In this document: piece after piece, positions 9,046-18,900 of the stretch | How positions within the stretch are numbered: position 1 is the first letter of the stretch | Layout of the letters: the number at the start of each line of letters is the position of its first letter | DNA from: Chondrinema litorale | GTDB taxonomy: Bacteria > Bacteroidota > Bacteroidia > Cytophagales > Flammeovirgaceae | Length of the DNA stretch: 64,000 bases | Assembly (NCBI RefSeq): GCF_026250525.1 | Contig: NZ_CP111043.1 | Coordinates: 2,967,001-3,031,000, forward strand | Direction of reading: 5' to 3' | Made by a program: the position numbers and the translations under genes | The notes under the pieces: generated by a model | What the model saw: the letters and a program-made list of their open reading frames with translations, nothing else | Told to the model about the DNA's origin: nothing | Databases searched by the model: none

Positions 9046-10326
9046 ATTTCTAATTATCAGAAAATAAATAATAAAGCCTGCAAAAACTGTTGCCAAACCT
9101 ACTAGAGATTCTGTAAGTTTATCTCTTAATATAAATATGAGTGTCCATCCAACAAGTATTAAAAATATTAGTGGAGTAATAGGATAACCAGGAACTTTAA
9201 AAGGTCTTGCCAAAGCTGGTTTTTTAATTCGAAGTACAAATACACCTGCTACTGTTAAAAATGTATTTAGGCTTAAGGTAAATCCAGCAAAAGTTAAAGC
9301 TTGATCAAAAGATGAAGAGAATATAAACAATAAGGTTAATACAGATTGGAAGATGATGGCATTTCTAGGAATATCATTTTTTGTCTTAGAGAGGAAACTA
9401 AAGAATGATATATCTTCTCCCATTACCTGCATTACTCTAGGGCCTGCAAATACCATTGCACTCACAGTAGAAATTAATAATAGTGAAATGGTAATGCCCA
9501 TTAATTTACCACCTGTCTCTCCAAAAACTTGAATAGCCGAGATATAACCTATTTCAATTTGACCTTCTAAGCTACTCATAGAGGCTGTGTAAAGAAATAT
9601 AAAATTGAGTAATACATATAGAACCATTACCAATAAAGTGCCCTGAAAAAGCGCTAGCGGTACATTTTTCTTTGGATTTTCCATCTCACTGGTAATATAT
9701 GCAGCGGCATTCCAACCTGTGTAAGCATAAGAAACATAAATGAGCGATATCGCAAATGCAGGGGATAATAATATTTCAAAGTCTCCGGGTTGAGGTAGTA
9801 TTGTTATAGATTGAGGGATTTCTATAAAAAAACCTGCGCCAATAAATAAAAAAATCAAGATCACTTTTACAGTAGTAAACAAATTTTGGAATTTGCTTCC
9901 AAAATTTTTGTTACTAGCATGAAGTATTGTTAACCCGATAACAACGATAGCAGCAAGATAAGTGGCATTAAGTTGTGGTAGCACACTTTCTGCATATTTA
10001 CCTAGTGCCATTGCAGCTAGTGCTGTTGGAGCTGCAAAACCAACAGTGGCAGAAACCCAACCTGAAACAAAACCAATTGATGGATGATAAATTTCTCTTA
10101 AAAAGTTATATTCTCCTCCAGAGCGAGGTAGACTGGCTGCTAATTCGCCATAAGTTAATGCTCCACAAAGTGCAGTTATACCACCTACTACCCATAATAT
10201 CAAAAGCGGAAAAACAGATTTAATATCAATTACCTGATACCCCAAACTTGTAAAAACACCTGTACCTATCATGTTGGCTACAACTATGGAAGTAGCTGTA
10301 TACAAACTTATTTTTTTTGACTTCAT
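9031..10326 (-). CDS. APC-superfamily amino acid permease
   Basis: This is a 431-residue polytopic inner-membrane protein with about 12 hydrophobic segments. It carries the APC-family first-helix signature MIGTGVFTSLGY and the GGEYNFLREIYHP segment that follows helix 2. SYAYTGWNAAAYITSEMENPKKNVP is the conserved region around helix 6. The overall pattern resembles the LAT-like/EamA-unrelated APC group that exchanges or imports neutral amino acids. The specific substrate is not readable. It is transcribed alone and its gene is convergent with the TPR protein gene. About 250 bases without a gene lie between it and the divergent apbE. Confidence 0.92.
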   Translation of the reverse strand: MKSKKISLYTATSIVVANMIGTGVFTSLGYQVIDIKSVFPLLILWVVGGITALCGALTYGELAASLPRSGGEYNFLREIYHPSIGFVSGWVSATVGFAAPTALAAMALGKYAESVLPQLNATYLAAIVVIGLTILHASNKNFGSKFQNLFTTVKVILIFLFIGAGFFIEIPQSITILPQPGDFEILLSPAFAISLIYVSYAYTGWNAAAYITSEMENPKKNVPLALFQGTLLVMVLYVLLNFIFLYTASMSSLEGQIEIGYISAIQVFGETGGKLMGITISLLLISTVSAMVFAGPRVMQVMGEDISFFSFLSKTKNDIPRNAIIFQSVLTLLFIFSSSFDQALTFAGFTLSLNTFLTVAGVFVLRIKKPALARPFKVPGYPITPLIFLILVGWTLIFILRDKLTESLVGLATVFAGFIIYFLIIRNKKSD

Positions 10327-10580
10327 AAAATCCTTAAAAGAGAAATGAAATTTGTTCGACTTTAAACTAAGTAAAAGTTATATGCTATTTGGTTGAGGTA
10401 GAAGTAAATAGTAAAATTAAGTAAAAATGTATATTTACTTGACTGATTTGGAGTGTATAGGCTGTAAATAAACAAATTTTATTTTGTGATTTACACAGCT
10501 TTTCAAAATCGGACTTATTAATTGTAGTGTGCAATATTAGAATTATTAATTTGCTTGCTTAAAACTAATAAATAAAACAT

Positions 10581-11603
10581 ATGAGAGTAATAAACTCTAA
10601 AACCTTAGCCGCCATACTTGTTTCTTTTATTTTTATTAATTTCTGTAAAAGTCAGCCTACTGATTTTTTAAGATTACAGTTTGAAAAACCACTTATGGGT
10701 ACAGTTTTCAAATTTGTATGCTATGCAAAAGATTCATTGGATGCACAAAACGCTGCTAATGCAGCATTTGATAGGGTAGAGGAGTTAAATAATATTTTGA
10801 GTGATTATCATCCAGAAAGTGAATTAAATCAGCTTTGTAATAATATAATTCCTGGAAAATATTACAAGGTTTCAGATGACTTATGGTATATGATATGTCG
10901 CTCTGTTGAAGTGTCAAAAAAGACAAAAGGATTGTTCGATGCTACTGCCGGAAGTTGTATAAGAGTATGGAGAAGAGCTCGACGAAGAAAAGAATTACCC
11001 GATAATATAGCTATAAATAATTGTAAGGATGAATCAGGTTATAAGAAATTAAAACTTGATAGAGCTAATAAGACAGTGGCATTTCAATCCTCCGAGATGA
11101 GGCTAGATTTTGGTGGAATAGCAAAAGGCTATGCAGCAGACGAAGCTTTCAAAATTTTTAAGAAACACGGTTTTCAATCTGTTTTGATAGATGCTGGTGG
11201 AGATTTGTATTGTGGTGAAGCTCCACCTAATACAAAAGGTTGGCAGATAATAATTAATACTGGTTTAGAAGATGAAAATAAAGAGGTGATAATAGAGAAT
11301 GCGTCTATTGCTACCTCAGGTGATATGTATCAATTTTTTGAGTTGGGAGGCATTAAATACTCTCATATTATAAATCCAATTGAAGGGAAGCCTATAACAA
11401 AGCGTGTAGCAAGTACAGTGATTGCTCCTAGTGCCGAGAAGGCTGATTATCTTGCATCAGTACTAAATGTTACTGGAATTGAAAAAAAAGCTCATAAAAT
11501 AATGAGAAAATATAAAGATTCTTACGCAATAATTTCTCAGCAAAATCAAGATAAGGTAGAAGTAATAAAAATCGGTTCCTTTCCATTCCATATGGAAAAA
11601 TAG
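10581..11603 (+). CDS. apbE: FAD:protein FMN transferase
   Basis: ApbE attaches FMN covalently to Thr/Ser of target flavoproteins outside the cytoplasm (for example Nqr/Rnf subunits). The 340-residue protein has the N-terminal PLMGTVFKF strand, the DFGGIAKGYAADEA motif, LIDAGGDLYCGE and the metal-site HIINPIEGKP. The N-terminus is a hydrophobic signal with a possible lipobox Cys at 22 (INFC), so a lipoprotein anchored on the periplasmic side is plausible. No nqr or rnf gene is nearby, so the target protein is not shown by context. It stands alone between the divergent permease gene and the L,D-transpeptidase gene. Confidence 0.95.
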   Translation: MRVINSKTLAAILVSFIFINFCKSQPTDFLRLQFEKPLMGTVFKFVCYAKDSLDAQNAANAAFDRVEELNNILSDYHPESELNQLCNNIIPGKYYKVSDDLWYMICRSVEVSKKTKGLFDATAGSCIRVWRRARRRKELPDNIAINNCKDESGYKKLKLDRANKTVAFQSSEMRLDFGGIAKGYAADEAFKIFKKHGFQSVLIDAGGDLYCGEAPPNTKGWQIIINTGLEDENKEVIIENASIATSGDMYQFFELGGIKYSHIINPIEGKPITKRVASTVIAPSAEKADYLASVLNVTGIEKKAHKIMRKYKDSYAIISQQNQDKVEVIKIGSFPFHMEK

Positions 11604-11822
11604 AAGGTTATTCGTTTGTGGAATAATCACAAATCGTATTTTGAGTTAAGCATTGATTTTATAAATATGTTTATTTGAAGAAAATATATAAGATAAAAGT
11701 TAACATAAATGATTAAATAATACATGTTAATAGATTTTATCGAGCAATGTGAGTATTATTTTTGATATAATTTTTTTACTTTCGGAGTTTTGTTAATCAT
11801 TGTTAATAAGAGGATTTATCTG

Positions 11823-12539
11823 ATGAGTCAAAAAATTAAGCTGTTTATCTACTTTTTTATTATTTCATTCTGTTCTTTCCAATTAGTTGCAGCCAAAGGT
11901 CTTCCTACCAAAAGAGCTATTATTAGTACTACTTACGAGCTAATTAAGAAGCAAAACTTTACAGTTTTACCAAGTCCTGATGTTTTTGAAAAAGCAATGA
12001 CTGGTTTCTTAAAAATGAAAGAAGATGGGTTAGTAAGTGCTAAAAAAGAGATTTTAAGTATTATCGATTTTAGTATTAGCTCAACAAAAGAAAGACTCTG
12101 GGTTATTGATTTAAAAACTGGTAAAGTTCTATATCATACACTAGTGGCACATGGAAGAAATACCGGTGTTGAGTATGCTACAAAGTTCTCGAATATACCA
12201 AGTTCATTTCAGAGTAGTCTTGGCTTTTATACTACAGGAAACACTTATATAGGTAAACATGGTCTTTCTCTTTATTTAAACGGACAGGAAAAAGGGATTA
12301 ATGATAATGCTAAAGAAAGAGCTATTGTGATTCATGGGGCTGAATATGTGAGCGAAGACTTTGTAAAACAATATGGAAGATTAGGTAGAAGTCTTGGATG
12401 TCCTGCATTACCAATGAATCTTCATAAAGACATTATAAAAACAATTGCCAGCAATACCTGCCTTTTTATTTATTATCCTTCTCAAAATTATATAACAAAA
12501 TCTAAATTTTTGATGGAAATAAATATGAGTTATAATTGA
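11823..12539 (+). CDS. Murein L,D-transpeptidase catalytic-domain protein (YkuD_2 type)
   Basis: This is a 238-residue secreted protein of the YkuD_2 family, which is expected to act on peptidoglycan peptides. A signal peptide (1-24, ending QLVAAKG) is followed by a linker and the catalytic domain. Catalytic-domain motifs are VAHGRNTG, IVIHGAEY (His171) and GRSLGCPALP with the nucleophile Cys193. An in-frame ATG 33 bases upstream exists. The start at 11823 was preferred because it gives a canonical signal peptide. The gene is monocistronic and ends at a bidirectional terminator. Confidence 0.9.
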   Translation: MSQKIKLFIYFFIISFCSFQLVAAKGLPTKRAIISTTYELIKKQNFTVLPSPDVFEKAMTGFLKMKEDGLVSAKKEILSIIDFSISSTKERLWVIDLKTGKVLYHTLVAHGRNTGVEYATKFSNIPSSFQSSLGFYTTGNTYIGKHGLSLYLNGQEKGINDNAKERAIVIHGAEYVSEDFVKQYGRLGRSLGCPALPMNLHKDIIKTIASNTCLFIYYPSQNYITKSKFLMEINMSYN

Positions 12540-12572
12540 ACCACTGGTGATTAATTAATATAAAGATTTAAT

Positions 12573-12611
12573 AAAAAAGGCGAATAGAATCATTTTCTAT
12601 TCGCCTTTTTT
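12573..12611. terminator. Bidirectional terminator
   Basis: A 12-bp stem (12578-12589 with 12595-12606) is flanked by A6 on the left and T6 on the right. It can therefore end both the plus-strand L,D-transpeptidase gene and the minus-strand PorE-like gene that converge here. Confidence 0.88.
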
Positions 12612-12627
12612 ATGTGATTTATAATTT

Positions 12628-14856
12628 TTACCATCCATTACTTGGAGGTGGAGCAGTTTCTTCTTCAGTAGATACTACAGTGAATTTTACTTCAACTCTA
12701 CGATTAATTTTATGTTCTGCTTCATCACAGTCTTTTTCTTCAATACAATTGTTTAAAAGGTATTGATCTCCTAATCCAGCTGTGTTAATTCTTAATGCAT
12801 TAACTCCTTTTTTAATTAGGTGATATCTGATATAAGAAGCTCTGTCTTCTGTAATTTGTCTATTGTTAGATGCTGAACCAATGCCATCAGAATGTACTCT
12901 TATCTCAACTAACATTTTAGGATTTGCCTTTAAATACATTGCCAGTCCGTCTAGTTCATCTTCGGTTTCTGGAGCAATATCACCTTTATTAGCATTGTAA
13001 GTTGTATTTTCTAATAATAATGGCACATTTGGAGTGACTTTTTTCATGCTAAAATCATGAATGAATTTTACTTTTCCTTCTTCAAAAGTATCAATATCTG
13101 TTTTTTGTGTAAAGTATCCTGGAACATCAATTCTTAAGGTATATAAGTTCTCTGGCTCTAATTTGAATATGTAGCTTCCGTCTGACAAAGTTTGAATTAT
13201 ATATTCTTTTAAAGCTTTTGAATCATACAGTGTAACAAAAGCTCCACTTACGGTAGAACCAGTACTTTTATCATATACATAACCCTTACTAATAATATCT
13301 TCTTTAGAAATGTTAAAGTTATGGTCTTTACTTATGATTTTATCAAAAGAACCAAATGTAGAAACTTTAGGGCCAGATTTAGTTATGTAACCATCTTTCA
13401 TTATAGTAACTATGTATGACCCATCAATATCTAATTGAGCGCGATATTTACCTTCTGAGTCTGTTACATTTCCGATTATTTTACCTGTATTTTTTTCAGC
13501 AAAAATTACGTAAGCATTTTCTATGGCTTTACCAGAACTTTGATCAGAAATTTGGCCATTTGTATAAATGTTTTTAGTGAAGCTATAAATATCTGAGCCT
13601 CCTTCGCCATGGTCTCTGGTAGAACTAAAATAACCTTTGTAACCCCTTTCATCAAAAGTGATAGCAAAATCATTTTTGTTACTATTAATAGGGAAGCCAA
13701 GGTTAACTACCTTTTGTTGTTCTGCTGATAAGTTAATTTCATAAATATCTAACCCTCCTAAACCACCGTGGCCATTTGATGTAAAATACAGCTTGTTATC
13801 ATTCGTAATAAATGGAAATGATTCAGATTCAGCAGTATTTATAATTGCTCCCATGTTTTCAGGAATAGACCATTTGCCATTTTCATCTAATGTTGACTTA
13901 TAAATATCTGTTTCTCCGAATCCACCTGGCATATCAGACGCAAAATATAAAACTGTACCTTGTTCATTAAGCGTTGGATGCATTACATTGAAATTGTTGT
14001 TTTTGCCATTAAAAGCAAAAGCATTTCTATCAATCCACTCATCTTTATCAACAGCCTGCTGCACGAAATACATACTAAATTTATCTACACTCATTCCAGA
14101 TTTTGAAGACCTTGTGTAAACCAAACTTTTTTCATTGTTATAGAATGCAATAGGCCCTTTGTGATAACCTGAATTTAATTCTGGATAAAATAATTTAGGA
14201 CTGGCATGGGTGCCGTCTTCAAGAATTTCACTAAAATATAACTCTCTGTAATATACACTGTCTGGGTTGTAGATTCCGTCTTCAATGTAAGGTGGTCTTC
14301 TGTCTGAGACGAAAACTACTCCGTTCCTGTAAATGCGAGGAGCGAAATCTTCTTTATAAGAGTTTAATCTAAGTACAGAGACTTCGTATTTAGATGAGTC
14401 TTGAAAGTGTATAGAAATGTTTTCAATACTTTCTAATTTAGTTAACACTCTTTGATCATCTGGTTTCTTTTCTTTGTACACTTCGAACCATTCTCTTGCT
14501 TCGCTATACTTTCCGTTTTGTTCTAGTATCAGTCCAAAATAATATTTATATATAGGGTTCTGACTATCTATAAAATTAGAGTTATCCATAAAGTGCCTGT
14601 ACATGTACTCAGCATCTTCTGGCTGATTTAATAAACGATAGCACTCTGCAAGTTTCAATTGAATTTCATTGTCATCTTCGTCTTTTTCTAAAGCTTCAAG
14701 ATATATTTCGGCAGCAACGCCGTAAGATCCCCTATCGAAATATTTATCTGCCTTTTTAACTAAAGATTTAACAGGGTTGATAACTTGAGCATTCACACCA
14801 AAACTCAATGTGAGTAGTAAAAGCGTACAATAGATGAAATTTTTTAGACTCTTCAT
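12628..14856 (-). CDS. PorE-like TPR/beta-propeller/OmpA peptidoglycan-binding protein
   Basis: The 742-residue envelope protein has the domain order described for the T9SS component PorE. After a signal peptide (1-23) come TPR repeats (about 30-145) and a PD40/WD40-like propeller (about 150-430, repeating PTLNEQGTVLYFASDMPGG-type blades). Two carboxypeptidase-regulatory-like domains follow (about 440-520 and 525-610), then a C-terminal OmpA domain (about 625-730). The OmpA part has the peptidoglycan-binding pattern VHSDGIGSASNNRQ...DRA and ends with NRRVEVKF. It likely anchors the partner SprF/adhesin complex to the cell wall. It is the last gene of the adhesin-sprF-porE run, with gaps of 58 and 113 bases. 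It may be a paralogue of the core PorE rather than the core protein itself. Confidence 0.9.
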   Translation of the reverse strand: MKSLKNFIYCTLLLLTLSFGVNAQVINPVKSLVKKADKYFDRGSYGVAAEIYLEALEKDEDDNEIQLKLAECYRLLNQPEDAEYMYRHFMDNSNFIDSQNPIYKYYFGLILEQNGKYSEAREWFEVYKEKKPDDQRVLTKLESIENISIHFQDSSKYEVSVLRLNSYKEDFAPRIYRNGVVFVSDRRPPYIEDGIYNPDSVYYRELYFSEILEDGTHASPKLFYPELNSGYHKGPIAFYNNEKSLVYTRSSKSGMSVDKFSMYFVQQAVDKDEWIDRNAFAFNGKNNNFNVMHPTLNEQGTVLYFASDMPGGFGETDIYKSTLDENGKWSIPENMGAIINTAESESFPFITNDNKLYFTSNGHGGLGGLDIYEINLSAEQQKVVNLGFPINSNKNDFAITFDERGYKGYFSSTRDHGEGGSDIYSFTKNIYTNGQISDQSSGKAIENAYVIFAEKNTGKIIGNVTDSEGKYRAQLDIDGSYIVTIMKDGYITKSGPKVSTFGSFDKIISKDHNFNISKEDIISKGYVYDKSTGSTVSGAFVTLYDSKALKEYIIQTLSDGSYIFKLEPENLYTLRIDVPGYFTQKTDIDTFEEGKVKFIHDFSMKKVTPNVPLLLENTTYNANKGDIAPETEDELDGLAMYLKANPKMLVEIRVHSDGIGSASNNRQITEDRASYIRYHLIKKGVNALRINTAGLGDQYLLNNCIEEKDCDEAEHKINRRVEVKFTVVSTEEETAPPPSNGW

Positions 14857-14969
14857 GATTGTTTTGTGTTAGCAATGGATCTAAAAATAGGTATAGGGGT
14901 TAGTGATCATGCTGTTTTTGGAATTTACTTAATAAAAATAATTACAAATTAAGATAATCATAATTAGTT

Positions 14970-15917
14970 TTAGAAAAAACCTGGCGATGGAGCTGAATCT
15001 CCACCACTAAATATTCTAAATCTGTAGTTTAGCATAATCTCGTGCGACCCTGAGCTTACCTGATTAATTTCACTGTTTATAGGGAAATCGTAAGAATATC
15101 CGAATTGCAATTGGTTAGTTAATTGAATTTGACTTAAAAAGTTTATAGAATTCAAATGTCTGTAAGATGCGCCCAACCAAAATGTTTCATTTATAACTAA
15201 AGTTGTATTTAAGTCTATCTCAACACCTTGCCCTTCTTTGTATCTGGTAAGTAAAGAAGGTTTAAGTTTTAGGTCGTTGTTTAAGTCGAAGATGTATCCT
15301 GCTGAGAAAATGTAGTGTCTTATTTCTTCTATCGATACTACTTGATTTTCGCCTTCGCCATTGTTATAAATACCTAGGTTAGGGATTGAAAAGCCAAGTA
15401 CAAGATTATCGCTACTATAATATAGACCTGCACCAAATGTAGGCATAAAGCTAGAAATTTCTCCTGTAGGAAAATTTGGGTCATCTGGGTTAAACAGATA
15501 GTAATTAGCATTAAGTTTTGCATTGATCACACCTGCTTGTAAACCCATAGAAAGAATTCCATCGCTTAATGGAATTCTGTAGGCATATGCCATTTGAAAT
15601 CCCATTTCTTGTTTCTCTCCTAAACTCTCATTAAAAGCCATTGCACCAATCGCGATTCTTGTTCTGTTTATAGGCATGTGGCCAGATAAAGAATAGGAGT
15701 AAGGAGCCCCCTCGTTGTAGCCAGCCCATTGAGATCTATAAAGTGCAGTAAGGCTTAATGCTTCGTGAGAACCAGCATATGCAGGGTTAATGGATAGGCC
15801 ATTAAACATATACTGAGTCTGAAGAATTTGTTGTTGTGCAGATACTTTTAAATAACCTGAGGTTATCAAGAATACCAGTGCAATTAATGTTTTTAGTTTA
15901 TTAAATTTAATAACCAT
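14970..15917 (-). CDS. PorP/SprF-family T9SS outer-membrane protein
   Basis: The 315-residue barrel protein has a signal peptide (ending GYLKVSAQQ) and the family signature QTQYMFNGLSINPAYAGSHE. This is followed by a YRSQWAGYNEGAPYS segment and regular amphipathic strands. PorP/SprF proteins assist secretion or surface retention of partner adhesins that carry a type B C-terminal domain, SprF with SprB being the known example. Here the gene lies directly downstream of such an adhesin gene and upstream of a PorE-like gene. The context therefore supports the SprF-like role strongly. Confidence 0.95.
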   Translation of the reverse strand: MVIKFNKLKTLIALVFLITSGYLKVSAQQQILQTQYMFNGLSINPAYAGSHEALSLTALYRSQWAGYNEGAPYSYSLSGHMPINRTRIAIGAMAFNESLGEKQEMGFQMAYAYRIPLSDGILSMGLQAGVINAKLNANYYLFNPDDPNFPTGEISSFMPTFGAGLYYSSDNLVLGFSIPNLGIYNNGEGENQVVSIEEIRHYIFSAGYIFDLNNDLKLKPSLLTRYKEGQGVEIDLNTTLVINETFWLGASYRHLNSINFLSQIQLTNQLQFGYSYDFPINSEINQVSSGSHEIMLNYRFRIFSGGDSAPSPGFF

Positions 15918-15975
15918 CAGTAAAGAATTATCTTATTTAATTATTTGTCAATAGAGAGTTAAATAGAAAATGCAT

Positions 15976-18900
15976 TTATCTAATAAATACACTTCCTTTT
16001 TTAGGTTCAATGCTACCTTCACCAAAGTTGATTACATAGTAATAAACTCCTGTTGGCAATTGTCGACTCCCTAGTGTAATACCAGTATTAGAATCACCTT
16101 TCCAGACTTTATCATCATTATTATAGCCATTGGCTTCAAATACCATGGTTCCATTAGCACTATAAATTTGTACTGTATTGTTTGGATAGTATTCAATACC
16201 CTCTATAAACCATTCATCATTTTTTCCATCGGGATTACCAGGAGAGATTCCATTGTATATTTTTAGTTCTGATGAAGGTAAAATGGTAATGTTTACTCTA
16301 ATTGTATCGCAAGCAGCATCTCCAACTACACCATCACAAATTGTAAATTCAAACCAATCTTCACCTGAGAGTACGTCGTCATAAGTATCATAAACAAAAC
16401 ACAAACTATCGCCATTAAATGAGAAAGTGCTATTATCAATTTCACCACTGGCATTCGCATTTCTTTCTATTATTTCGCCAAGTTCAATTTCATCCTGATC
16501 TTCATCAATAACTGAGAAACAAATATCTAATGGTACATCTTTAGTTGTCGTTAAATTTAATTCATCTAGAGCTTGTCCATCTTCACCGATAATGATAGGA
16601 GCATTATTAACTAGACCTACAGATAGTGTAAATGTAGTAGTTTTGATATTTGAACCTGGGCCTTCACCATCGTCTTCAAGTGTTAAAGTGATGATAGCAG
16701 TGCCCCTTGCATCTGGTACTATCTCATAGCATAGTGTAGCAGTTCCATCAACAGGTTTAAAGTCACTAATTACTGGATCAGGAATAATATCAGGTCTGCT
16801 ACTTGAGGCAGAAATTGTAACATTTTGATCAAGCTCGGGGTCTCCATCAGTAATACCATTTAAAGTGATACAACCACCTTCTGAGTTTTTCAGGATATCT
16901 TCTTTATTAGCAGGAGTGTTAATTGTTGGAGGATCATTCCATGGAATTACGTCTATATAAATATCCATTGTGGTAGTATTTATACCTCCATTGTCAGTAC
17001 CTCCATTATCCATTACAGTGATTGTAATTGTATCTTGACCGTTTATATCAGGATCTAAAGTGAAAACTAAATCACCATTAGTATCACCATCTCTATACTC
17101 CACTCTTAATTCGTCAAAAAACGTTTCTTGATTTTTTGAGCTTGCTGTTACAGATACCACACTTTGCAGTTCAGTTTCTGTGTCTCCATCTGTAATTCCA
17201 GATAATGCTTGAGTGTAAGTATCAGCTCCTTCAATTATTGAGATACTATTTGTTGAGTTGATTTTAGAAATGGTTGGAGCATCATTTATAGGTGTGATAT
17301 AAACCCTAAAAGTCATTGTAGTCTCCTCAGGATCATCTGCATCATCAGTTATAGTAACTGTAATTGTTGTAGAAACTCCATTGGCATTAGCTACTGGATT
17401 TAGAATTAATTGAGCAGTAGATGCGCCAGCAGTGTAATTCACTTCAGGATCACCAATAATTTCTGGTCTGCTACTAGTTGCTTCGATGGTCAGGCCTTGT
17501 ACTTCATCAGCATCACCATCTGTAATTCCTGTTAATTCAATAATTAACTCTTCAGTGTCTTCAAGAATAGTGGTATCAGCAATGGCATCAACTGTAGGAG
17601 GGTCGTTTACACTAACTACAGTAATAACAAATTCATCTGAATAAGTATCAACTCCACTATTATCAGTTCCTCCATCGTCTTTTACAGTTACTGTAATAGT
17701 TGTAGAGCCTGTTTTGCCTTCGTTTACTTTATATATTAAGGTACCTCTAGTATCCCCTTGGCTATAACTAATTGTTGGATTAGGAATTAAAGCAGTATTA
17801 CTACTAGTTGCGGTAATGGTTATTTCTTGGCTACCATCATCACCATCACGTATGTTTTGTAAACTTACTGGGGCAGGTGCATCTCCTTCTTGTAGAGTAA
17901 TATCTGAGATAAATGCTAAGGTAGGTGCTGTATTTTTACCAATTACAGTTACAGTAAATGTTGTTGTTTTAAAATTAATCCCTCCGTTTGCAGTACCACC
18001 ATCATCTTGCACTGTTACAGTAATAACTGCTGTGCCACTTGCAAACTGTATTGTTTCTAATTCAATTTGCCCACTTTCCTGATTGGTAGAGTAAAATACA
18101 TTAATATCACTATCGCGAATTAAGGCTTGGTTTGAGCTTACTGCAGTTACAGAAACTACATTTTGGTCATCTTCAAAAGGACCAGCATCTACACCACCAA
18201 AATTAATTAGTAAGGTTTGTCCTGCATCGTCTGATACTTCTACATCTGATATTGTAGAAATGGTAGGCGCATCATTTATTGGTGTTACAGTAATAGTCAC
18301 GTTAAATGTGTTACTATTAGCACTACCATCATTAATTATTACTGGGACTGTAAGTGTACCAAAGAAATTCTCTATAGGAGTTATAGTATTTCCTTCACGG
18401 GTATAACCAGTTCCATTTGATGCACTAAGAGTAAAATCATCAACTGTATTGTCTACATCAGTAACAATTAAATCATTGATTTTTACCTCTCTTGAGTCGT
18501 CTTCATCAATTTCAATATCGTATTGTCCAGTTATTATAGGAGGATCATTTACAGAAAGAACTTTGATATCAATCTGATATACTGAACTTGTATTTCCTTC
18601 ACTATCTTTAATTGTTACAGGAACTTCGAGGTATCCGTTAAAATTAGCAATAGGGCTTATAAGGTTGCCATTTACAGTGTAATTACCATTTTCAAACGCA
18701 GTAATTGTGGCTATAGAAACATTATCTGAGTTACCGTCATAAGTAAACTGAATGTTATCTATTAATAAGGTAATAGATTCATCTTCTGACACACTAAGAG
18801 AATCTTGACCAGTTATTACAGGAGCATCTGTATTTGAATTAACTTCTACAATAAAAGATTTGGTGGTTGTATTGTTTGTAGAACCATCATCAGTAATAGT